From Pyropia yezoensis (Eukaryota; Rhodophyta; Bangiophyceae; Bangiales; Bangiaceae): 64,000 nucleotides of DNA. The DNA is taken from the NCBI GenBank assembly GCA_009829735.1, contig CM020620.1, positions 21,488,020 to 21,552,019 of the forward strand, in the 5' to 3' direction. Position 1 is the first letter of the stretch. Each line of letters opens with the position of its first letter. Both the position numbers and the translations under genes were made by a program. The notes under the pieces were generated by a model, which saw only the letters and a list, made by a program, of their open reading frames with translations, was not told the DNA's origin and searched no databases. Positions 19,865 to 29,015 of this stretch are shown here, in pieces.

Positions 19865-21825
19865 GTAGGTTGCCTTATCCTTTTTTTTTGTTTCTGCTCC
19901 GTTGGCTTTGTGTGTAGGAAGGGGAAGGGTGTCGGGAGCGAGCGGTTGGTCTGGCGTGCGCGCGGGGGGACGTCGTGCGTCGAGTCTGGTAGGGCATCTC
20001 GTGTCTCTCAGGGGGATCTACACGTCGGGTGGGTCGGGTCCACGGCCAGCTCGCCGCGCAGCGCCCGTGAGCACCCATGGCCGTTTTGGTTCCCTGGCGC
20101 CCCGCGCATGGTGGGTCACTCTACTTTATGGACGCTGCGTACCTGGTGTGGGCTTTCCCCGCATTGCCGCTTCATATCTTCACGCGCCCCTGACGGACCC
20201 CCCGGTTGGGAACGCCTCGCCCCTTACGTATGCCTGCTGAGCAGCGCCAACCAGGCAAGGCGGGGGGGGGGGACGTGCATGTGGCAGGGGCGCCCCGTCC
20301 CCCGCGCGCTGCGGGCGGTGACCCCCACCCGCCACGGAGGGGGGGGAGGGGGGGACGCGAGCGCCCACGTCGCTCCTCGCCCCGCTCCCCGCCCCTCCTC
20401 AACCGAGATGTTTGTGCGGTAATATGTGCACGCAAAGCAGAGACGGAATCCGAAAGGACCGGGACGGGCCGACGGCTCATGCAGGTGCGCACCTGCGGCG
20501 GCGCTCTACCACACGGAGCGCTGATCCACCTGAGACAGCGGAGGGCGGTGCGGAGGCCCCTTCCCCCCGCCCCCCGCTCACACCGCCACCCACCCCCCAA
20601 GACCTTGCAGCCAAGACCCCCCTCTTCTCACCGGTGGTGCACCCTACCTCCCTCCGCATGCAGAAACACGCCGCAGCAGAAACACGCCACGACACTGCCA
20701 GACAGAGGGGGGAGGCGTGCGCGCCACCCCACCGCACCCGCGCCGCCGCTGTGCTCGCCACCGACGCCGCACGCGGCAACCCTGCCACGGTCGGCGTGGA
20801 CGCGGCTGCTTTGGGGGGGGGGGGGGGAGGGGCGGGCCCGGCGCGGTAGGGCCGTCTGTCTTGCGAGCTCGGGCCGAGGTAGCACATCGCCCGCCCCCCC
20901 CCCCGCCCCCCCCCCCCCCCCTTCTTCCCCCACCCGCCGCTCCTCCCCCCTATTGCCCAACGCGGCTGCTGGTGCGTGCCCCCCCTGCGTCGTCGACTGC
21001 CGGGACGCCCCGCCCTACCCCACCTGGGGTGACCATTCCCCCGTCCGTGGTCAATGCCGCCCCCCCTGCACACGCCGCCGCCCCCCGCCATCGTGCCGCC
21101 GTTGCCACGGCGGCCGCTTGGGGCCTTCCCCCACCGCAATGCCCTCTGCGGCACACGGGCTTGGGGGGGGGGGGGGGGGGCAGCAGCCTTGACCGCGGCA
21201 GCGGCAGTGGCAGCGGCAGCAGCAGCGGCGGCCGCAGCGGCGGCCGCAGCGGCAGCGGCGGTGCCGGTGCCGGCGGCGCCCCCGCCGCCGCTCCTGCCCG
21301 CCCTTGTTTCCCCTTGCGTGGGCGGGCGGGGGCTCCCATCGCGCAAGCGGGGCGGTGCCGCCACCACCGCCGCGCCGGCGTCGGCGGCACAGCGCCCACA
21401 TGGGGGCGTGGTGGGCGGGGGATGCCCGCACCCGCGCCGTGCACCCGGTCGGGGGCGGGTGCGGCGCGGCGGCGTGCGCTCCGCGGCGTGGGGGGGGGCG
21501 GGCAGGGGAGGGGGAGCGCATATAGCTGCGGGCCGCCCGCCGGGTGGGGCGGGATGACGCGGCGGGTCATCTCTGCTCTGTAGCACCGTCTGCCATCTCC
21601 CCACCCCCTCTGCACTGCCGTCTGCTGGACCGGCGCCGCTTCCTCGCCGCACCCCCGCGCCCACGCCGGCAGCCGGTGCTTGCGTCGGCGCGGGTGGCCA
21701 ACGGGTGCCCGCGCACCTCGGCCCTCCCTTTTTGAAGTCTTGCGCTTCCTCCTTCGAGTCTGCTCGTGCCCCCCCCACCCCACCCCCACCCCCAACACCC
21801 CTTCCCCTCTTCTCCCCTGTCGAGC
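19865..21825. other. GC-rich intergenic region between USP and SURF4-like genes
   Basis: The region has many C- and G-runs (about 20813-20828, 20894-20922, 21163-21181). Long open frames on both strands here are homopolymer and composition artefacts with no domains. A TATA-like motif (GCATATAGC, about 21518-21526) lies about 300 bp upstream of the SURF4-like gene, and a C/T-rich leader (about 21760-21820) immediately precedes it. Confidence 0.4.
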
Positions 21826-22713
21826 ATGGACGCGGGCGCCCTCTTCAAGCGTGCCGCCTCGTGCGACTACCCCCCCTCCAACACGGGCTCCCTGGTCGTG
21901 CGGCGGCTGGAAGACACCCGCCGCGTCGTGCGGGCGCACGTGCCGCTACTGACAAAGGCGCTGCTGGGCGCCACGTTTGTGGAGGACGCCATCCGCACCC
22001 TCTGCCAGGCCGACGCGCAGCTGTACTTTTACCAGTCGGAGCTGGGCGTCCCCGCCGCCGTCGCGGGGCTCCTCATTGGCGTTGCCACCGTCGCGGGCCT
22101 GGGCGGCGCCGCGGCGCTGCTGGCGCCCGCCGCAGAGGACGGGGCGGTGGGGGTGCTGCTCGGGCTGGTCCTCTACCAGCAGCTCGCGTATGGGCGGCAC
22201 GCGCCCGTCACGAGCGGCAACGCGGGCTTCCTCCTCCGCAACGCGTGCCTCGCCGCGGCGCTGGCGCTCATCCCCGCGACCAAGCGGCTGGCCGCCGGCC
22301 GCAGCCTCCTGCCAGGCCTCCCCGCCCCGACGGCGGGCACCGCCGCCGCGTGGGCGGCGCGCATCTCGCTGGGCAGCCGGGTGCTGCTCGCCGCCCTCGG
22401 CCTCGAGGCGTTTGTGACGCTCGGCCCCCGGGCGGGGCTCCTCACCCTCCCGCTCGTTGCGGCGGTCGCGCTCGGCTTCCGCACCCGCCCCGCGGCGGTG
22501 GCGCTCATGGCGGTCTTTGCCGTCTCGTCGGTGGCGGCCACCCCGTTTTGGTCCGTCGTTGGTGACTCTGCGTATGCCGCGTATACCCGGGACGTGATGC
22601 GGTTTGAGTGCGTGCAGACGCTGTCCATCATGTCGGGGCTCTTCACCCTCATCCGCGCGCAGGTGAACCCGCTGAGCGTGGACGCGCAGCTGTGTCGCCG
22701 CAAGTCGTTCTAG
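21826..22713 (+). CDS. SURF4/Erv29-family ER cargo receptor
   Basis: An intronless 295-aa ORF starts at ATG 21826. It is a polytopic membrane protein with several hydrophobic helices. The N-terminal region TRRVVRAHVPLLTKALLGAT followed by FVEDAIRTL matches the SURF4 signature (LxRxxLxxTFLEDGIR). The C-terminal CVQTLSIMSGLFTL segment and PLSVDAQLCRRKSF resemble the family's QTLSVxGGLLL...S(V/M)DE end, with a basic tail that could act as an ER-retrieval signal. SURF4/Erv29 proteins cycle between ER and Golgi and load soluble secretory cargo into COPII vesicles. Length is close to the family norm (about 270-310 aa). The C/T-rich leader supports this start. Confidence 0.85.
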   Translation: MDAGALFKRAASCDYPPSNTGSLVVRRLEDTRRVVRAHVPLLTKALLGATFVEDAIRTLCQADAQLYFYQSELGVPAAVAGLLIGVATVAGLGGAAALLAPAAEDGAVGVLLGLVLYQQLAYGRHAPVTSGNAGFLLRNACLAAALALIPATKRLAAGRSLLPGLPAPTAGTAAAWAARISLGSRVLLAALGLEAFVTLGPRAGLLTLPLVAAVALGFRTRPAAVALMAVFAVSSVAATPFWSVVGDSAYAAYTRDVMRFECVQTLSIMSGLFTLIRAQVNPLSVDAQLCRRKSF

Positions 22714-24457
22714 GGGGGCACTACATGCTCCACGCTCGACGGCGGGATGGGCCCCTCGTTGGCCAGGCCGCCGACGCGGCAGCCTCCCGTGCGCCCACCT
22801 TACAACCCACGTTTGCCAAGCACCCCCGCCCATCGCTGGCGATGGGCGCTGATGGCCGCCGGCGTCTGGTGGCGCCTGTGCGCTGCCCGTTCCCGCTTGC
22901 TGCCGACGCGGCTCTGTACTGCGCGTGGCGGTTTGCCCGCCCATTTTTACACCTGCCCCCCTCTCCTCTTGTCAGCCCGTGGCATGTGAACCTGACTGTG
23001 CCTGCACCAATGAAGCCAATGAGCAAGTTCCTTTTTGTGCACTCGCACCTTTCGTAGACTAGAGCTGTCTCTGGGCGGCCTCATCCGTGGTCAGCCATCC
23101 CACCGCGCCCTTGGAACACGTGACCGTTCATGGCCACCACCTTTGCCGACCGGACGGGGACAGCCGGTGAGGGACTGCATGGCGGGGGGACTCCATGGCG
23201 TCAGCAATGCTGGCAGAACAGGAAAATACAAGCGGGGCCGGCCCCGCTTGTTTTTCCCTGACGGCCGGCCGTAGGCGACAAAGGCGCGGGCCGACGCCGC
23301 CGAACTTTGCGGCCACGTGTGCCAACAGGAAGCGGTCACTGACGGAAAACGCAGGACGCGAAGACAGACATCGCTCATCCTTCGCAGAGGCGGATCGTCA
23401 AGGCGCGGCCCTGGGCTTCGCACGTGAGGGGGCGTGTGACCGCAACGTGTCCTCGCAGACGATGCCGAAGATCTCGTTCGGGTGCTTTGGGAAACTGAAA
23501 TTACAGTCTAGTGCAAGTGTGTGCAAGACATCGGGGAGGGGGGAGTCCAGAGCGTGGTATCTGTCAGCTTCACGAACCAAGTTGGTGGACATCGACACGT
23601 GCCTCTTTTTCGGCTTGTTTTTGTCTTCTCGTTCGGCTTGTGTTTTTCTTCTCGTTACGAGCGCCTGCGCTGGCTTCCCGCCCTGCAGACATGCCTGCAG
23701 GTGTGTTTGGTTGTGGGGCCCCTCACCGATCAGCCACAACCATCGATTTCAGTAGCTTTTCAACAAACCCGCCACCGACGTGCGCACTGGCGGCCGAAGT
23801 CCCCCGTTGCCGTTGCGCGTGCTTCGGTGGCTGCGCGCGGGGTGCGCGCGGGGTGCGCGCGGCGACGGCGACGGCGGGCGCGGGACGGCCAAGGGGGGGG
23901 ACGACGGCGACGTTGGCGGCGGTGCGGCCGGTCGCGGTGCGGCAGTGGCGGGCGGTGCGCACGGTCGGGCGGGCGGGCGGGCGGGACGGACGGCCGGGCG
24001 GCGCTTGATCCCGGCGGGTGCGGTGGCGGAGGGGAGGTCGGGGTGAGGGGGGGCGGATCCCCGGCGTCTCGACGGTGGTGGTGGCCTTGTTGCGCTTCCG
24101 CCGCGGCGGTTAGGCGGCACGTCGCCGGGCTGGTGGAGTGTGCCGTCGCGTCGTAGGGATTCTCTCTCTCTCTCTCTGCAGATCTTTCCGTACACATACG
24201 AACGCCTTTGCCACCCCCCGCGCGTCCGAGTGGGATCGAAGGAATTTAGGCCGTCGAGGGACCGTCACTCCCGCCGTCCGCCTTGGGGTGTAACGAACCA
24301 AAGGTTGGCTGTGGAGGGAACCGGCGATTAGTTTTCTTCTCTGTTTGATCTGTACGCTCCATCCGCACTTATCCTCCCCCCCCCTTCTGTCCCCCTTTCG
24401 TTTCTCGTCCTTTCCCCCTGTCGTTTCTCTTGTCCTTTCCCTCTCCGCTTTCTCATC
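22714..24457. other. Intergenic region with palindrome and a possible 5' UTR intron acceptor
   Basis: No gene is assigned. A minus-strand open stretch (23739-23398) includes DVLHTLALDCNFSFPKHPNE, which looks protein-like but matches no family I know. GC-rich tandem motifs (GCGGGC repeats) lie at about 23968-23990. A (TC)n tract at 24161-24177 followed by GCAG looks like a polypyrimidine tract and splice acceptor, so the downstream SR gene may have a 5' UTR intron. Confidence 0.35.
23228..23251. repeat. 24-bp perfect palindrome, flanked by an imperfect extension
   Basis: ACAAGCGGGGCC is followed directly by its reverse complement. Flanking AAAAT and TTTTTCC extend the symmetry imperfectly to about 46 bp. 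No gene covers it. Confidence 0.6.
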
Positions 24458-25958
24458 ATGGCCGGCACCCGCATCTTTGTTGGCAACCTGTCCCGCCATG
24501 TGCGGACTCGGGAGCTAGAGGACATGTTCCGTCGCTACGGCCGGGTGGTGGACGTGGACATCAAGACGGACTTTGCGTTTGTGGAGATGTCAGACCCTCG
24601 GGACGCTGACGAAGCGGTTTACCAGCTGCACGGTCGCCGCGTGGACGGTGATCGGATGACCGTTGAGTTTGCGCGCTCCGCCGGCCGTCGTGGCATGGAT
24701 GGCCCTCCGCCCATGGGCGGGGGCATGATGGGCGGCTTTCGCGGCCCCCCACCGGGTATGCGTGGCGGTTTTGGTGGCGGCGGCGGCGGCGGGCCGGGGG
24801 ATCCGGACATGCGGTGCTACAACTGTGGGCAGCCGGGGCACTTTTCTCGAGAGTGCCCCAACGGGGATTGGTCGGATCGGTGTTGGCGGTGCGGTGACAA
24901 AGGCCATACCCAGCGGGATTGCGTGTCATCGTCGGTGATGCCGCAAGAGGGCGCTGCTCGCCGCATGCCTGGTAGCCCTGTGCGTCCGACCGGGCGTCGG
25001 AACGGCTATGGCACCGGCGGCAGCGGCTACCGCGATGCCGGCAGCGGTGCCGGCTACCGCGATGCCGGCAGCGGTGCCGGCTACCGTGATGGTGGCCGCG
25101 GGGATGGGTTTCGCAACGGCGGCGGCGGTGGCTATTACCGTGAGGGCGCTTATCGCGACAGCGGCGTCCGGGACTCGTATCGTGACGCGCGCGACTGGCG
25201 CGACGGGCGCGACGGGCGTGACAGCCGCGACGGTCGCGACAGCCGTGACAGCCGTGACAGGGGCCGGGACGGTGGCAGCCGCCGGGGATCCCCGCCGCCG
25301 CGCAGCCGCTCGCCACGGCGCAGCGACTCGCCGCTGCCTCAAGCTTCGCCTGGTGGCGCGCCACTGGCGGTGTCCGCGGCACCCGCAGCGCCCGGGGGCT
25401 CCCCGGCGCGCTCCCCAGGTGGGGCGGCTGCTGCGGGTGGCTCGCCTGACGGTGCTGCCGCTGGGGCGGCCGCGAGCGTGTCGCCTGCGGCGGGGGCGGG
25501 CGGCTCTCCCTCACCGCGGGGGTCGGCGCCAGTGGCCCGTGGTCGCAGCAGCAGCCGTTCGCCTGTCGGTTCGCCGGGCTCCTTTGGTCGTGGCGGCCGC
25601 GGCCGCGACCGCTCCCCGCGGGATCGGTCGCCGCGCGATCGTGAGCGGTCGCCGCGCGATCGTGAGCGGTCGCCGCGTGATCGGTCGCCCCGTGACCGGT
25701 CACCTCGCCACCATCGGTCCCCGCGCCGATCCTTGTCGCGCTCTCCGAAGCGTAAGTGCCTGTTCTTACTCTTGCCTCCTGTTCTGCTCTGCTCAGTTGT
25801 CGCGGCATGATTGTCGCTAGAGGCCTGGTTGCGCCATGACGGCAACGTGTCCTGAGCTCTCTTCTGACGTTGGATTGTTTTGTTGCTCTGTACGTTGGTC
25901 GCACCGCACCCACTTGCACTTTCTTCTTCTTTTCTTCTCAGGTTCCCGCCGCGACTAG
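24458..25958 (+). CDS. SR splicing factor with RRM, two CCHC zinc knuckles and RS domain (RS2Z-like)
   Basis: Exon 1 is 24458-25751 and exon 2 is 25942-25958, giving 436 aa ending SPKRSRRD. The intron runs from GTAAGT to TTCTTCTCAG. The RRM occupies residues 1-75, with RNP motifs RIFVGNLS and DFAFVEMSD. Two zinc knuckles follow (about residues 118-155): [14 protein letters not shown] and [14 protein letters not shown], separated by PNGDWSDR. This two-knuckle layout is that of plant RS2Z32/33 proteins. The C-terminal half has Gly/Tyr/Arg repeats, a run of [11 protein letters not shown], and an RS domain with SPRDR repeats, which SR kinases phosphorylate. It binds exonic RNA and promotes spliceosome assembly in the nucleus. 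The last intron could give alternative C-termini, because the unspliced frame stops soon after. Confidence 0.92.
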
Positions 25959-26945
25959 CCTCATACACGAGGGCTCGCCTTTCGTAGCGTTTAATAGTTT
26001 CGCCTGCCAGCCGGCGGCTCAAGGTTAGGGGCTTGCAAGGCTTCGGCGGACGAGTTGGCTTGCGCCTTGCGGAATGTTTTCCCGTCTAGTCCTGGCTTCG
26101 TTTCGATTGAGGAGGGATCGGGTACTGGTTTGTCGCACCTATCGAGAGGTGCATATATCCAGGTGCCTGTGCTTTTTGCGGCACATTATTTGCCGCAGAC
26201 TCGTCGCAGTGTTTGCTTGGCATGGGATGTTTTGCTTGTGTGGCTATACAGGCCGCTTCCACCATGGACGGCGGTCGTGCTGGTTGATGGACAACTATCA
26301 GCCTTGGGTGTCATGGTGCTCGCTTTTTTCAGGACGGTCCGTGCTTGCTTGATTTCTCGTGCCCTTTCCCTCCCCTTTGTTTTCGTTTGTTGTTCTTCAC
26401 GATTCTTGTTCCAGTTGTGCGCGCGTATGTCGGGGTTCCTCCGCGACGTACTCTTGCACACCTCCGTCGTTGACATCATCTCGTCGTTATTCTGCACGTC
26501 CTCGCGATGGGCGAGTGCGTCGCGCCAACCCCTGTGTACGTCCACGTCACGCCTTCACCGTTGTTGGCATCGCCGTCCTTCACCCCTGTCGCTGGGGATG
26601 ATGAATGTGGCACCCCCTTCCCCTTCCTGTCGTTCGGAAGTGCGTCGTATCTACGTTGGCGTTGTTCAACCGTGCCAACAGTCCTCCCCGTCCGCGTCCG
26701 TTGGCGAGCGCTTCGTCATTTGCAACCTGCTGGTGTTTCTGGGCGTCGCGCTTCCGCCTCGGTATCGTTGCCAACTGCGTGTTGGATCAGAAACCTGGTA
26801 ATGACTTGGCGTGTATACGACGCTTCTTGGCCAACCCGTTGAGCGAAAAGGGAGTGCTTTCGTTGGATGGCCTATACAAAGAAAAAGAGCTTCTCGTCCC
26901 TAAACAAGTCAGAAAAGCATAGCTTCAATACACACGGGCAACGAG
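25959..26945. other. Convergent intergenic region, SR gene / AspRS gene
   Basis: The sequence is T-rich on the plus strand. An open stretch at 26055-26801 shows no domain and is probably non-coding. The region likely holds 3' UTRs. Confidence 0.4.
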
Positions 26946-28613
26946 TCAGGGCGACAGGCGCTTGGGGTCGCGCGGGAATAGCGAGCACTCGCGCACATTC
27001 CCTGCAGCAAGGAAGAGCATCACGACACGCTCCAGGCCAATCCCCGCCCCACCGTGTGGCGGCGTGCCATATCGAAAGGCGTCCAGGTATGACGACAGTG
27101 AGTTGACGTCAATGCCCTTGGCCTCGGCCCGACGGGCGAGCATCTCCACATCGTGCACCCGCTGAGCGCCCGACACGATCTCCTCCCCCCGCATGAAGAT
27201 GTCAAACGAGTTGCTGTAGCGTTCATCCTCGGCCTCGGGCATGGTGTAGAACGGCCGCACCGCAGATGGAAAGCGAGTCAAAATGAAAAAGTCGGTGCCG
27301 TAGCGGACCTTGACCAGCTCTCCCAGCTTGCGCTCCACCTCAGTGGACAGGTCGTCGAAGTCGCCCTGTTCCACCCCAGCTTCGCGAAGCATCGCCACGG
27401 CCTGCGGATACTCGAGGCGCAAATTCTTGCCGGCCGGGGAGTAAACAAAGGGCTCAAATGGAGACTTGGCGCGAATAACCTCCAGCTCCCGGCTATGCCG
27501 CGCGTTAATGCCATCGAAGATCGACACAAACAGCCCGTCCAGGCAGTCGAGCACCTCAGAATAGTGCTCGGTAATCTGCAGCTCCAAATCCAATCCCGTG
27601 AACTCGCACAGGTGACGATGGGTCTGCGAGTTCTCCGCCCGGAAAACGGGGCCCACCTCAAACACACGCTCCATGTCCCCACAGATGGCCATCTGCTTGT
27701 ACAGTTGCGGGGACTGGGCGAGGCAAGCGGGCCGACCAAAATAGTCGAGCGTGAAGACATCGGCGCCGCCTTCGCTGGCACCGCCAATCAACTTGGGCGA
27801 ATGGATCTCCACAAACCCTGCAGCAGTAAGAAACTCGCGGAAAAGCCCCGACACGCCAGCCTGCACCCGCAAGATCGCCTGGTGTGGTGGCACGCGCAGG
27901 TCCAACACCCGTCCGTCCAGGCGGGTGTCGCGCCCCACCCGGGGGAGCACATCATCTGGGCCCGTCGGCTCGCCGCGGGCAGCGTCCTCCAGCGAAAAGG
28001 GCAGCGTCGGCGCCGCGCGAGACACGACGTACAGCCGCGCTACAGACAGCTCCACATCGCCCTGTGAACAGCTCTTCACTTCCGCAGGCGCCAGCCGGGC
28101 GCGAATGTCCACAATCGTCTCAACAGGAAGCTCCTTGGCTGCCCACTTGACAAAAGCGCGGCTGATGTCGCCGCCCTCGGCCAGCACTGCCTGAACAGTG
28201 GCGGTGGCCTGCCGGAGGACCAGGAATATATTGCGGCCGACAGACCGGAGAGTGTGCACCCGGCCACGCACCCACACCATCCCTTCCTCGTCAGCCGCCT
28301 CCATGCGCAGCGCGTCGACTCGAACAAACGTACGGCCCGAGCCGGCCGCCGGCGTGGTCGACTGGATCACCGCGTAGTCTCCGTACAGCTGCGTCGGGGG
28401 CGGCGCATCGCCACCAGAGTAGGTCACAGGCTGAAGGGGAGCAGCGGCGGCAGCAACGGCGGCGGCAGTGGCGGCCTTGCGGGCCTCCTTCTCGGCTTTC
28501 TTAGCCGCCTTTTCTGCGTCCTTTGCCGCCTTCTTCTTCTCCTTGTACGCCACACGTTCCTCCTCGGTCATCGCAGCCATGGCCGCCTTTTCGGCCGCCG
28601 CGGACGAGTCCAT
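26946..28613 (-). CDS. Aspartyl-tRNA synthetase, cytosolic
   Basis: An intronless 555-aa ORF starts at 28613 with the Lys/Ala-rich eukaryotic N-terminal extension (TEEERVAYKEKKKAAKDAEK), which assists tRNA binding. The OB-fold anticodon-binding domain follows (VWVRGRVHTLRSVGRNIFLV). Class II motif 1 spans the FLTAAGFVEIHSPKL region, motif 2 is VFRAENSQTHRHLCEFTG, and motif 3 is GGAGIGLERVVMLFL near the C-terminus, which ends NVRECSLFPRDPKRLSP. FRAE and RHLxEFT are typical of archaeal/eukaryotic AspRS. It charges tRNA-Asp with aspartate using ATP. It is intact, and it is divergent from the F-box/WD40 gene across about 400 bp. Confidence 0.96.
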   Translation of the reverse strand: MDSSAAAEKAAMAAMTEEERVAYKEKKKAAKDAEKAAKKAEKEARKAATAAAVAAAAAPLQPVTYSGGDAPPPTQLYGDYAVIQSTTPAAGSGRTFVRVDALRMEAADEEGMVWVRGRVHTLRSVGRNIFLVLRQATATVQAVLAEGGDISRAFVKWAAKELPVETIVDIRARLAPAEVKSCSQGDVELSVARLYVVSRAAPTLPFSLEDAARGEPTGPDDVLPRVGRDTRLDGRVLDLRVPPHQAILRVQAGVSGLFREFLTAAGFVEIHSPKLIGGASEGGADVFTLDYFGRPACLAQSPQLYKQMAICGDMERVFEVGPVFRAENSQTHRHLCEFTGLDLELQITEHYSEVLDCLDGLFVSIFDGINARHSRELEVIRAKSPFEPFVYSPAGKNLRLEYPQAVAMLREAGVEQGDFDDLSTEVERKLGELVKVRYGTDFFILTRFPSAVRPFYTMPEAEDERYSNSFDIFMRGEEIVSGAQRVHDVEMLARRAEAKGIDVNSLSSYLDAFRYGTPPHGGAGIGLERVVMLFLAAGNVRECSLFPRDPKRLSP

Positions 28614-29015
28614 GGTGCCTCACACACGAGGGGAGAGATCGCAACGACGTTGACCGCCCGTGAATGGGCCGGAGGGAAGGCGAATCGCGCGCGGGGGGAA
28701 GCTGGTGAAGGCAGCTCGCGGTATATGTATGATCGCATTGACAGCTTCGATGCTGCAGTGAGTGGAGGAGAGCACAGCGGCACCGTTAGCTGCAGCGCTG
28801 ATGACGTCGGTCGCGCGGGTCGGTCTATGACGTCGCTTGGCGGATCAAGGTTGTAGGCATTCTTGGTCGATTTGGAGACATTTTGTTTTCAATTACTCTG
28901 AGTGGACCTGGACTGGCGTGGAGCGTCTTCGCCACCGAGGCCACTCGACGAGAAGCGCTGGCTCGGGGGCTGTGGTGTATGGGTGGTAAGCTGCCCATCG
29001 GGGGCGAGGGCTGTT
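28614..29015. promoter_or_regulatory. Shared divergent promoter region, AspRS (-) / F-box-WD40 (+)
   Basis: About 400 bp separate two divergent starts. A GTATATGTA motif at about 28720-28730 is TATA-like. No other element is recognised. Confidence 0.35.

Noticed and set aside
20206-21939. Overlapping 280-430-codon frames between the USP and SURF4-like genes
   Set aside because: No recognisable domain. The low-complexity composition is expected from GC-rich DNA, and frames are open on both strands at once.
26055-26801. 248-codon plus-strand frame between the SR gene and AspRS
   Set aside because: It starts in the SR gene 3' region, has no domain or homology signal, and has a composition like translated T-rich UTR.
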